Shown piece by piece: positions 1 through 11,900 of a stretch of DNA of 64,000 nucleotides. The position numbers were made by a program, and so were the translations under genes. Source of the DNA: Lepas anatifera (Eukaryota > Arthropoda > Thecostraca > Lepadidae); NCBI GenBank assembly GCA_034440635.1, contig JAOTON010001698.1, positions 186,001 through 250,000 on the forward strand, read 5' to 3'. Every line of letters starts with the position of its first letter. Positions within the stretch are counted from its first letter, which is position 1. Below the pieces are notes generated by a model. It made no database searches. It saw only the letters and a program-made list of their open reading frames with translations, and was not told the origin of the DNA.

Positions 1-3000
1 AAATTGTCATGTCGCCTCTGATGTGGTGACGTCGGACGTCAGCTGATGAGCAGGCTGACGTCATACAGTTTCTGAGGTGTTCCCAGGCGTCACTGAGGTT
101 ACCTTGGAGCGCCATAACAGCCACATAACAGCCTGCGGCGCGCCGCTGCGCCACATTCGCCATTAACAAGCGGCGCAGCTATTGACGAGCCGGGCTGCTG
201 TGGACCACCACCCTGCCGACACGATTAATTTACATAGAGCCCTTGCCATTGTTAATGGACAATAATGGCCCCGTAAATTCTTCCTGGAAGTATGTTTCCT
301 TGGTTGTCTGGCATAAAACGCTCTGCACGCTGTCCAGAAGAGCGCGCCCGGTTGGTTAACGCTGAGTGCACCTCTTTAAAGAGGCGGGTGGTCAGTGGAA
401 AGCGGCATCACCCGGGGGTGGAGGGATTGTTCGCAGGACGACACTGGTGGCTGGGTGGCCGGCTGCTGCCACATCGCCGCCGGACACCGGCTAGTTTGCG
501 CGCCAGCTCACTGGTCCGCAGCAGCCATGCCAGCGCGATTCATGGTGGTCAGGAGCAGGTCTCCGCCACCGCCGCCGCTGCCGTCAGGGACGCCCCGGGC
601 GGTGGCGTTAGCCAACAGCCGGCGGCGCTGCTGACGCGGCTGACGTGAGAAAACTCCGGTGATGTGGCAGCCCCCGTGCCACCCACGGCGACAGCCGCTC
701 TGGCTCCTTGGCCAACGCCGCGGAGACTTAGTCCTGCCGCACGACAGCACACAGGGCAGACCTCACGGCTTCTTTCAATTTGTTTTTTATCATTCAAAAG
801 CGGGACTAGATGCTACGTTATTCTTCCTGGCCAGCTTGGTGTGCCATTTCGAGGATGATCTGTCAGGGGCTGTTGACAACACTGAGGGTCACCACCCCTG
901 CAGCCACGCGCTGTAGCTGCCAGTAGTAGCAACCGACACCCTGTAATGTACCAGCAAGTGCTAGCTGCTGAAAAGCCCAGGTACTTGTTTGACAGCAGCT
1001 CACGTACAGCCTCAGCAGTCGATCGGGCTTCGTGGCGCCACTTGTGCCCTGCCCAGTTCACTGACGCCACAATAAATTTGTCATGCTGTGCTCGTTAATT
1101 AAGAGTCCTCCCTTTCGGTGTCGACCGGCGTTTTTGGATCGAGGTGTGCCCTTTAACGGTGCAGGCGCGGCCCGTCGCCGCCGGACGATTATGTAAATGG
1201 TCGGCAGCGGCGCCCCAGTCGGGCGGCAATGACTTGGAACTCGCGCCGTCGACGGCGACGCTGCTGCCGTCGAAAACGACGGCCACGTCCGTCCCCCCGG
1301 GATGCCGGGCGGAAGACCAGAATAATTGAGCCGCTATCAGTCCAGCCGGGCATTTAAATGGAAATGAATTTGCCTGGATACCAGGGGAATCCAGTCGAAA
1401 AGCGACGTCATGCTCTGCCGAATGGTCGGTGTCAAATTGGCTGGCACGCACGCTGGGTCCTGAGAGCATTTACTGGGCATTATTGGCTGGCTGCAGTCAA
1501 GCTGGCGTAAAAATCTAGTGCTGTTATAAAAGTTGCATTAGCGCGAATCGTGTGATTTATCTGCACTATTACGGCTGTGCCGAATTGAAACGCAGCGCGG
1601 CCAGAAAGCTATTCTCCACCCCACCAATTTGTCCGCATCGTATTGTGGTTGTCACAGCACATAAAGATAGCGCGGGATAAAAAATGACAGCACAAATCAA
1701 GGGGGAACGATGGGGATTAATTATTGATTTTCCGTCGGGCGCTGCCGATAGCCGCCGGCGACAATAGGGCCTGATTTGCTGAGATGAAACCGTGTTTATA
1801 CGAACGATCGATGCAAATTAGCTTTGTCCAGCGAGCGGCGACGGCTGGGGCGGGGACGACGGGCCGGCGGGCGGCTCTGCTGGCGAGAAGCCCGCCGCCC
1901 GGCGACGCTGTCTTGCAGCGGTGTTGGGCGGCGGCGGCGGTGTTTGCCCTGAACACGTGAGGAGGCGCCAGCCACCGCGTCGCTACACGCCGGCCGCCAT
2001 GTTTGCTGCTGCCGCCTGTGTTTGCGCCACAAACGCCACCGCTGGGCTGCCGGTACCGGCGGCGGCAGCGGCACTTAGATTAGGACAACAGCCGGGCGGA
2101 TCAGCCGGCCCGGCGTCGCGCCGCCGGGCCTGTCGACTGTTTGAGCTACTGATTCAGCTGTTTAACCAGCGGCGGCATGAAAGCTGCCTGAGTAAATTAT
2201 CGGTAATTAAAAGTCATTGTTTGGCGGCGGGATGCGGCGGTGGGGAGGCGCGTCGGAGGCAGGTGACCGACATGGATGACATGGGCTTCTGGCGTGGCGC
2301 GCGGCCGCCGGCGCCGCCGGCTCACCGCTGGCACCCGGCGCAAACACGCTGATGGATGGGAGAGCCGGGCCACCGCCGCACCCTGGCCGGCACCGCCGCC
2401 AGGTGAGAGCCGCCGCGCAGGAAGAGAGATGTCGGCAGTGGCGGCCGACGCGTGATCCGTCAGCCGTGTCGCTGACGGCATCGACAGCAGCGCGGCCCGT
2501 CAACGCTAAATGATGACGCCCGCCCCCGCCGAGCGAACGAGCGAGCGAAAAAGAGACAGAGGAGAGGAAGAGGAAGAGAGGCTCTTAAAAGAGAGGGCAA
2601 TTTATGAGTCAAGGTTGAGTCATCCGTGCTTGATTGTGGTTGTAGTGTGGGTGGATGATAGAAACACTGGCACCGGAGAGAGACCCTTGAAGTCTCCATC
2701 TGCTGTGATGTTAGAGCTCTGTCCTTCAGTTAAGCTCTAATGTCCCATGGTCTGTTTGGGCCGTCAACATTTGCTCTGGCCCGCCACTCTTCTGCGGTGG
2801 GCGCGGGATCTGTTTGAGCGCGTTTGACTCTTTCAACCTCGACGGACGCTCGTCGCCGGGGGTGAGCTGTTTTCTTCCTTTGTGTTTGTACGCTGTTCTG
2901 GCAGGCGTCTCCGCGTAATCGGAGTCGGCCACGGACCGCCTCCGTGCCAGCAGACGTCCGCTGCGTCAATATTGTGCAAGAAAGTGTTGAGTTTCTGTTG

Positions 3001-5845
3001 TGTGGCGCGAGGACGCCTGCTCTCCGATCCGTGTTTGAGCACCTGTTACAGCCTGTTTTCCAGCGTGCGCTGTGTCTGGCGGTCTGTCCTCTGGGTTGCC
3101 ACTGAGTGTGATGCCCTGCGGGGGAGAGATCTCACTGCCGGTGGCGGTGGTCTCTCCCCAGAGACCCATTAGGCACGGACGGCCCAATCGTACCCGTCGC
3201 GTCGACTGGGCCGCGTAAATTGGCGACATTCCGGCGACATATTGCAGTGTCGGGCGCCGGCAGTACCAGCGGCGGCGTCACGCCGCCCTGCCACCGGCCG
3301 CCACCTCGCTAACGGCTGATTAAAGATGACCAGTGTCGCCGACGCCGACCCATAAAGCTGCCCTATCGCAGCTCCTCATCCAAGTGCCGCCGCACTACGA
3401 CGCACTGGAATAAAGATGAGCGACAGATACTGAGGTAGTGGAGGCGACCGGCGCTGGCAGCCGGCCCTAATGGACCCGGCCGCGCCGGCGCGCCTCTGTG
3501 GACACCGCCCGAAAATACACCGCCCATGGACACGTGCCTGGGCTGAGGGGTGTTTGTCGCTCCCCGGTGGACGCCGCTTGTGCATTAGAATGATAAAATC
3601 TATGTGGATCGCTGGGTTCAGTGACTGTAAATGAGTGTGTAGTCAATTATTGGCCCGTCGGCTGAGGCGGCGGCCTTGGTCCGTCGCTAGATGCGCCGCC
3701 GTGCCCCGGAGGCCCGCCATCGATCCCGACACCGCACTGTCCGGTGGACGCCGTGCGCGTGTCCCGCCGGTCGCGTGGCCGCGCCCGAGGCTCCGGCTCT
3801 GACCAGACGCGCGTGCTGCGCTGGTGAGGCTCATTACCGGTGCCGGCGCCGCGGGACACGCCAGTGCGCCGTCAGCGGCGCCTCCTCCGCCTCCGCCGCC
3901 GCCGACGCCGCGCCCGCGACCTATGATAACACGATTAGCCCTCTGGCCGGGCGTCACGTGACGATCCCGTGTCACGAGACGTGTCGTGACGGCGTGACGA
4001 GAGATTGCCCTGTGGCGGGGGCTCGGCACGGGCGGACTGTCTCCGGTAATGGCTCTGGTTCCGCCGATAGTTGATGAGGGAGCTGTCGTAACCATCTAAG
4101 GGTAATCAGCCGGCTGACGTCAGGTGATGCATTAACACGTTGAACAGACAGAAATCTGTCACGGCGGCTGTGGTGGACATTTTCCTGAGGAGTGGCGACC
4201 ACCGGCCCCGGAGACAGTCGCGCCATACATCACCACCGGAGTGTCGCTGAAATCCCGCTCGGACGTCGCTCGGATGGCAATAGCTGTCAACGGCGGCGCG
4301 GCCGCGTTTCCTGGCGTCGTTTGCGACGCAGCGTCCGTCGACGCTGACGCAGCAGTCTGACCGTGCCAGTCCGAGATTTGGAGCCGCCGGTGAAATTGAG
4401 CTGAAGCCGGCGTGAGCTGGTTACCGGAGCTCCCCGGAGCCCAATTACCTGATCGACAGCCGCGCTGAGGGGTGCTGAACACCGGACTGCTGTCTGTCGG
4501 CCTGTCTCCACCAACTGTGTCCACCAGAGGAGGCTGAGCCCCGCGGTGGGAGCTTCAAATAATGGACAGAGTTGATTGTACTATCTGTTTTGGGAGTAAT
4601 GTTGTCGCTCTGGCTGAACGTAGAAGGGTCAACATGCTGAACAAGTTTGGCGTATGGTTAGCTCGCGCCATGTTGACGTCAACGCTGCATATATGTGGTG
4701 AAGCGTTCTGAGCCCGTTCAGGCGCACTGGCGAGACTCTGGCGGCGGCGGCGTGACCGCCCAGGTGGAGTTGCTGATCACCATGACGTCACCGCAGCCCG
4801 CAGCGCGACGTGTGTCGCCTCGGCAGCGGTCACCGGCGCCGCCCCTGGCTCGTTCTTGCATTATGAATCAAACTTGCAACCTCGTCAGCCAGGCCTGTCA
4901 TTACAGTGTGAGGGGGAAACAGCCAGGGAGGCCTCGTGTCACCCACCTCGATGGTGCTCAGACGCTGAAGGGGACGAGTATACGTATACATCGTTTTACT
5001 GGAACAATAACACAGTCTTTGCAGGAGGTTGCATGAGATCCATGAACTCGTGTCAGTGCTGGAATTTTTCATCTTTTTCGCTGTGCGTGGCCATCGCCGC
5101 GGTCCACGCAATCGCACTGGAATGGCTAGGAAATGAGCATTTCCGGAAAAACTGTTTCTGAATGCACCAAATGGTCCGATGACAACCAGCAGGGTGCACT
5201 GGAGCGACCTCTGAAACACACCGAGGTGCTATGATATTATGGTGAACGGGGTGGATCGACCTCTTCACGTATTTTGAGTAATCTTAATTAAGTCGCAACT
5301 ATGGTCACTTGCACTGACACTCAAGGCTTCAGTCGTAAGGTGTTGAATTTGCCACGGTTAAAAATTGACTAAAGTTCAGGCTAATTGTGCCTTGATGTCA
5401 CAGTCAAAGTAGTGCTAAACGAAATTATATTGTTCGTTCTTCTCTATCACGATCATATGCATTTACTTTGCCTGGTATTTCCCTTTTTGCTTGGCTAAGG
5501 CTGCGTTTAGTCTGGTTTACGTCGATACAACACGGTTCGACGATACCAGTTAACCGGAAAGCTGCTATCCAGTTCGGATCATGCGCGGCTGAGTACGTCG
5601 AACGGAGCTTCGATGCATCCAGCTCTGGTGACGCAACAGCCGTAAGCTAATACAGACTGAATATGATGAGAAACGCCCTATATCTTGCATTACAAAACGC
5701 GAATGCTAGCTCTTTGCTTCCTCATTTTTGAGTGATATATTTTGCCATTGAAGCAAGGGAAGCCCCTTCAACAGCTAAGGGACGTCAGAGGAGACTGCGT
5801 TATTCACCCTCAAACCACCAGTAATACAAGCTGTGTCGTTTTCAG
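1..5845 (+). other. GC-rich intron of the T-box gene (5' end off-window)
   Basis: This stretch precedes the first placed T-box exon, so it is intron or upstream gene body. It is CpG- and GGC/GCC-rich, and many overlapping short frames are open on both strands only because of base composition. None carries a recognisable domain, and I found no splice-bounded segment encoding the missing N-terminal half of the T-box. Confidence 0.6.
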
Positions 5846-5848
5846 CAG

Positions 5849-5995
5849 ACAATTCTGAACTCGATGCACAAGTACCAGCCGAGGTTTCACCTGGTCCGGG
5901 CTAACGACATCCTGAAGCTTCCCTACAGCACGTTCAGGACCTACGTCTTCAAGGAAACCCAGTTCATTGGCGTCACTGCCTACCAAAACGAAAAG
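5849..5995 (+). CDS. bi: T-box gene exon: central/C-terminal T-box (49 codons)
   Basis: The exon begins at [10 protein letters not shown] and ends at AYQNEK, phase 0 at both ends. The acceptor is a CAGCAG tandem at 5843-5848, so the exon may instead start at 5846 and add one Gln. The donor is AAG|GTAAGA at 5996. No upstream exon of the same gene was recognised in 1-5845. Confidence 0.95.
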
Positions 5996-8900
5996 GTAAG
6001 AAAAACGTGCTAATTGAATGTGTTTTGTCTGTATGTGGTAGATTTTACTCTGTTTACTTTTATTCCACTTATTTGCTATACGTATGCTTCGATGTATAGA
6101 CATGTATTCAAGCCTTTCTATGGCTCACGCGCCATATGACCCTGGCAGCTGAAGAGCCCCACGCACAGGCCGGCCCTGTGCTTTGTGTGACGTAAAACTT
6201 TGGCTTCTAAATTGGCCCTTCATTACCGGAGCTGCTAGTTTGGATGGTGGGGTCGGGGTATCCGTAACAAGTCCCTTAATGACTTAAGTGAGACTCCGAC
6301 TGCAAAAGCCGAAATGGGAACAACTTGGACGAACTAAAAAAACCTAAGCGCAGAAAAATGTCTGTGGCGTGGGTACGCTGGCGAGTAGATGGCCGTGACT
6401 CCAGAGTTTGGATATATTTATCTGGAGCATGGCGGCGTGTGGACAAGGCGCCCTGTTAAGCAGCACTGCCTAGTGCAGGTGTATCTTCAATACAGAACAC
6501 GGCGGCCTTGTATATTCAATCCATCATTCTCTCGCTCAGGTGTGCTGTGTGTATAAATGTTTACGCGTAATGCCCTGGAAACCCTAAAACAGCACATAGA
6601 AAAGAGTTGCAGCTTTGAAAGAAGCTTTGTGGCCGTCTAGTGACTAATTTAGCGACAGTTCGTTATACAGCATACCATCCATGGTTGTGGAAATAAGCCT
6701 GGCTAGCCTCTTTCTTTTTCTCGGTGGTGCAAAATTCAAGTTTTAATTAGAAAGACCAGAACACGTGTAACTAAATAACAATAGCGACTAGTGGGCTTTG
6801 CTACTGAAATTGCTCATGTCCTCCTACCATATTCATCAGGGTTAGTCGAATATTCAGGGTTAGTCAGATTCAGGGAAGAAAATAATTCAGGGTTCAGATT
6901 CAGGGTTAGAAGATTCAGGGTTAGTCGAATAACAGACGCAGAAGCGTGCCATCAATAGCAGACAAGCAAGTGGCGAGCGAAGAGAAGGCTCTGAAGGATG
7001 GCACTTCGCATTCAATTTCTTAATTCCAATGTGTCTGAAATAGCCTAGTCTGATTCCCATTCCAAGTTTGCCCTGTAGAACGTTTTCAACAACCTCCCTG
7101 TCTTCCAAAATGTCACGACGATTTTAGCTTATTCGGTTGCCCATTTGACCTGCACCGCCCAGGCCCAGTGCTGGGACAAAATGGCTTTTAGGCGGGTCAC
7201 TTACTAAAGAAAAGTCTGCATGGTAAGAAATAATAGGAACTGTTTACGTCTCAATCGTAAGCAGAACAAGCCGCGGCTTTCTAAAGACAATCTTTTTAGG
7301 TTTTTCTCACTGACGAGACAGTAAGTAACACCGAATTTCACTTAATTGCTTCCATACATTCTATACGCTGTGTTCTGTTCTTGAACAATAAGCGCTGACA
7401 AACCTAGATGGGCAAAAATACGTTTGCGCCAAAGCTTTCGATTGCCTACGATTAGAAAAAAATCAATGTTTTTTTATTTTCAGCCCTGCTGCCCCCCCCC
7501 CACCCACTACCCACAAGATCTACCACTGGCATCAAGTGTTCTGACTGGGACACAACTGTTTTTATAAGAGTTCCAGGAAAAGTAAAAAAAACGTTGCATA
7601 AATATAGGTATAGCCTGCTGGCTTACCTGCAGTTCTGAGCTATCAGTGGCTCTGCTGGGTGGCTGGGCCGAATTTACACACATTATCAGCCGGCGGAGCG
7701 GCGCCTTAACATGGCACGTCAGGCGCTGTGCGGCGACTTCTGTGCTGAGCTCGCAGCTTAGCTCACCAGGCGGGAGCTCAGACCGCGAGAGAGGCGCGAC
7801 TTACGCCGCCTGCAGCCGAGGCCGGGCCGGCCAGTGCGCCGCCTTCGCGTGACTTCAGCTTCACTAAGTCACCACGAGTCTAGACATCACACGAGCAGCA
7901 CTGCTGGCTGCCACGAATGGCTGCTATCCTCTGCAGGGGCGTTGCCTGCTCCTGCTCAAGATACTTGTTTATGAAGATAATGGGCTGGCCGCTAGTTATT
8001 TGACCTATAATTTCACCATCTATGAGCCTAGGAGGAATACTATTCACTAAAAACTTCACTAATGTTGTTTTCAGGAACAAAAGCTAGTCCACCTTCCATC
8101 CACAAAAGGCATCAGCCGCCTGGCGGCAGGTTCCGGGGCGGGGAGGGGGGCCGCAGCAGGCGCATTGGTGTGGCAGACGCGACATGCGCTCGCTGGGGCC
8201 TTGTTACCTGTGGATGGCTACCGTGCAACAGCAGATATCAGATTTGCAACGCAAACAGACTAAAGCCTGCAGCATTAAGACGGCGTTCTCAAACGGAGGG
8301 CTGTCAGATCTCCCCGAGATAAGCAAAAGCAGCTCTCCACTTTAAGGATAAACTGGCGCCATAGAAGCTATAAAGCTGTTTTTTACACGTGACATTTTTC
8401 TACACTTGGAAAGCTCCCAATGTTAGCAAGAATAGTTTAGGGGTTTGCTGAACTACCTGTCTGGTCTCCAGCCTTCTCACAACTTCAAACTACTCGTGAT
8501 CGGGCACGTCAGTGTATGGTGTCACTATTCCATTGTTTTGTTTACACTGCTGGTGGATTCAGTATAATGGAAGCTAGACGGCAATAAATGAACAATTTGC
8601 ATAAAAGATATACGGCCCTTTTTGGAGCCCTCAAACGTGTTTTGGGGCATCAAGTTACTGCATGCAATAGAACCACTTTTAATAAATACTTTTATTGCAC
8701 ATGAATGGCTAGTTCTGAAATTTTTAACGTTTTCCTGTTCTACCACTGAGTGATTGAATGTGTTCCACCGTCCACCACTGGGTTCAGGTATGTGAATGTG
8801 TTCTTCCGTCCACCACTGGGTTCGAGTGTGTGAATGTGTTCCACCTTTTACCACTAGGTTCGAGTGATTGAATGTGTTCCACCATCCATCCCTTGGTTTC

Positions 8901-11900
8901 AGTATGCGAATACGTTCCACCGTCCACCACTGTGTTCGAGTGAAAGAATGTGTTCCACCGTCCACCACTGGGTTCGAATGAAAGAATGTGCTCCACTGTC
9001 CACCACTGGGTTCGAGTGTGCGAATACGTTCCACCGTCCAACACTGGGTTCAAGTGTGAGTGGCATCATCTATCCGGACTCCAGATTACGCATTACCTGC
9101 AGTTGGCATGGCGCCGCGCTGAAGCTGGTCCGACTAGGCTGACGTGGCGCGCCGGAGACATCCAGCCCGGCGCTGCTCATCGACACGGCAGCGTTTTTGC
9201 CGCCAGATTAGCATAAGTTGTCTGGAGTGACGGACAGCTGTCGCCGGGATGTGCGGTTGCAGCGGAGAAGTGAGGCAGCGGAGGCGCGGCCGGGTGGAAA
9301 GGCACGACAAAGGCGCGCCGCCGCCGCTGTCGCCTCCGATGGGAACTGCTGCCGCCATCAGAGCCATCAGCAGCCGCCGCCGACGCGGATGCGGTCGCGC
9401 GCACAGTCCGATAGCTGCCATAGATGGCGCGATAGGCGACGTCGTTTCCGGTGAGGTCGTCGCGCACCGGTAGACCTGCCGATGCCGGGCGGTGGCGCCT
9501 CCGATACGGCTGGGGGCGCTGACGTGCCTGAGGTGGCCGACCGGCAGTGGTGGGAGCCGAAGGGACGGGGTAGGCACAGAGCAGTCGAGGCCGTCCTCCC
9601 GACTTCCGCCGTGGTAATTAGCCGGACGCATCGGCGTGTGGCGTTGTTCTGACCCTGTAGAAGTTAACGAAATGGTCGGCTGGAAGGCCCAGCAACAAGG
9701 TCGCAAATAGCTAACGCAAGAAGCCAGCCAGTACGCCCTGAATAATGTAAAGGCGGTGCAAGCTTCACCTGCATTCATGTACTCCACACAGGTATTTTTA
9801 GAACGCCGCTTCATCGCGCTCACTTGGACTTTCGGACCAAGTGAGCGTGCAAAACGGTGCACCCCGCCGAGCGTTGTCAATTGTTAGTGGCCATTCCACA
9901 GCACGGCGGCGCCGGGTGCCGTGATACTTTACCGCCGCCCGCACCATGCCATTATGCAAATACCAGGGTGCCGGAACTCGTCGCCGCACTATTAATTCAT
10001 AAATACTGTATCCTTTAGTGGTGAGGTGCTTTGGTCCGTGTCTGGAATAAAGTGTTAATTTTTGGCGTCACGATAAGCACCCTGAGGCGCGGTGGGCCGG
10101 CCGCAAATTGGCGCCATCCGCCGGCAGTTTCACACGGCGCTGTCGTCGGCGGCCCCATGATTACCACAGTTAGCAGGCGACGACTGTCCTTCTCCGGGCT
10201 GCCTGCCGCTAAATCAATTGTGTAACTGGTTGATTGTGGGGAGCCAACAGCGTGGCCGGCTCAGGGCCTATCAACAAAACTAGCGGCTCAGGGTCTATCC
10301 ACAGAACTACCGGCTCAGGACCTATCCTGAACAGAACTACCGGCTCAGGACCTATCCTGAACAGAACTACCGGCTCAGGGCCTATCGTGAACAGAACTAG
10401 CGGCCCAGGGCCTATCCTGAGCAGAACTACCGGCTCAGGGCCTACCTGAACAGGACTAGCGGCAGAGGGCCTACCCTGAACAGACTACCGGCTCAGGGCC
10501 TATCAACAAAACTACGCTCAGGGCCCATCATGAACAGAATTACCGGCTCAGGGCCTATGCTGGAAGAACTACCGGCTCAGGGCCCATCATGAACAGAATT
10601 ACCGGCTCAGGGCCTATGCTGGAAGAACTACCGGCTCAGGGCCCATCCTGAACAGAACTAGTGACAGAGGACCTACCCTGAACAGACTCCCAGCTTAGAG
10701 TTGACGCGCATTTGGTTCAGTCCGTGCTATGCCCTGTCGCTCGTCAAACCGCACACTGTTTGGGCAAGTCCGGACAAAAGGAAATCTAAAAATGGATTCA
10801 GATTATCCATAACCATATAATGTGATGGTCAGTACACCAATCCTGAAATGGCATTATGGAAGTGGAAGTTTGACTTATTGTGGTTAATAATAATTAAGGA
10901 CCCTGCAATTGGTAAAGACTTTAGCCATTTGTCTACTTGCACCGCCACTTCTGCATCACTAGAATATATGATCAAAGCGTGTAACATCCATGTATATAAA
11001 GCCTGAGCTTCCCGGCCGCTGCAGCTTGCGCTAGGGGCCGTTGCGTGACCTGAGTTGCGAACAGTTGAGGCGGGCCGGCTGTTCTGTGGCTGAGGCGGCT
11101 GCTGATCCGTGATGACATTACGGCACCGAATCAGCCGTGACACCTGCACAGGCTTATCTCAGCTGCTTCCAGACCGAGCCCGGCCAGCACGTTTAATGGG
11201 TGATTAGAAGGACGAGGGCCGCTTTATTTGCATGATCTGATTAGCGCGGCGGCCGATGGTGTCCAGGAACACAGGAGCGGTGCCACCTGCAGACGCCTTG
11301 TTGCACCGGCCGGCCCGCCGGCGACGGCTCATCTTTATTTCACCGGGCGCCGGCTGTTTTTCCGTCGACGCACTACAAATGTGTTGTTTTCCCACCAGTG
11401 GGCGGCCATTGGGCCGGTGCGGCACGTCGTCGTGTCGCGGCGACACTATTTCAGCGCGTCAGGCGGTGCACCCGGCACCACTCACTGTCACACGCTACCT
11501 GAGTGATGACGGTGTGGCCGCCGGCGGTCGGATTAATCAGGGGCGGAACTGTGTCGCCAGCCAATGGCGGCGACACCAGCCAATGGCGGGGTGCCTCTCG
11601 CCGCTGGCGGCGCCGCCACTGCCCCCCACCGGCCATCCATGATGGATGGCCGTGTAGTACGCAGCCTGTGCGCCGTGGACGCGGCCCTAATTTATTGAGG
11701 CGCGGACACCAGCCGCGCTATAAACGCCAGACGAGTCAGCAGCGCGCTTTAGCCGGCTTGTTAGCCACTGAGCGATGAGCGGCCGGCACGCGAGCCTGGC
11801 GTACGCCGCGCACGGCCGTCTGGCGCGCTGTCCTGCGGCGCAATGTTTGCCACTCCGTCCGTCGCGGCGCCGCCGCGGCCTACTGGCATTGTCTTCTGCT

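Noticed and set aside
292..5650. Many overlapping 60-170-codon frames in the GC-rich left region
   Set aside because: They overlap on both strands, follow base composition, show no domain or splice structure and lie in presumed intron.
7490..7505. C-run as an element boundary
   Set aside because: A simple homopolymer with no flanking duplication or inverted partner.
10234..10449. Frame encoding [10 protein letters not shown] repeats
   Set aside because: It is a translation of the 30-bp minisatellite within an intron.
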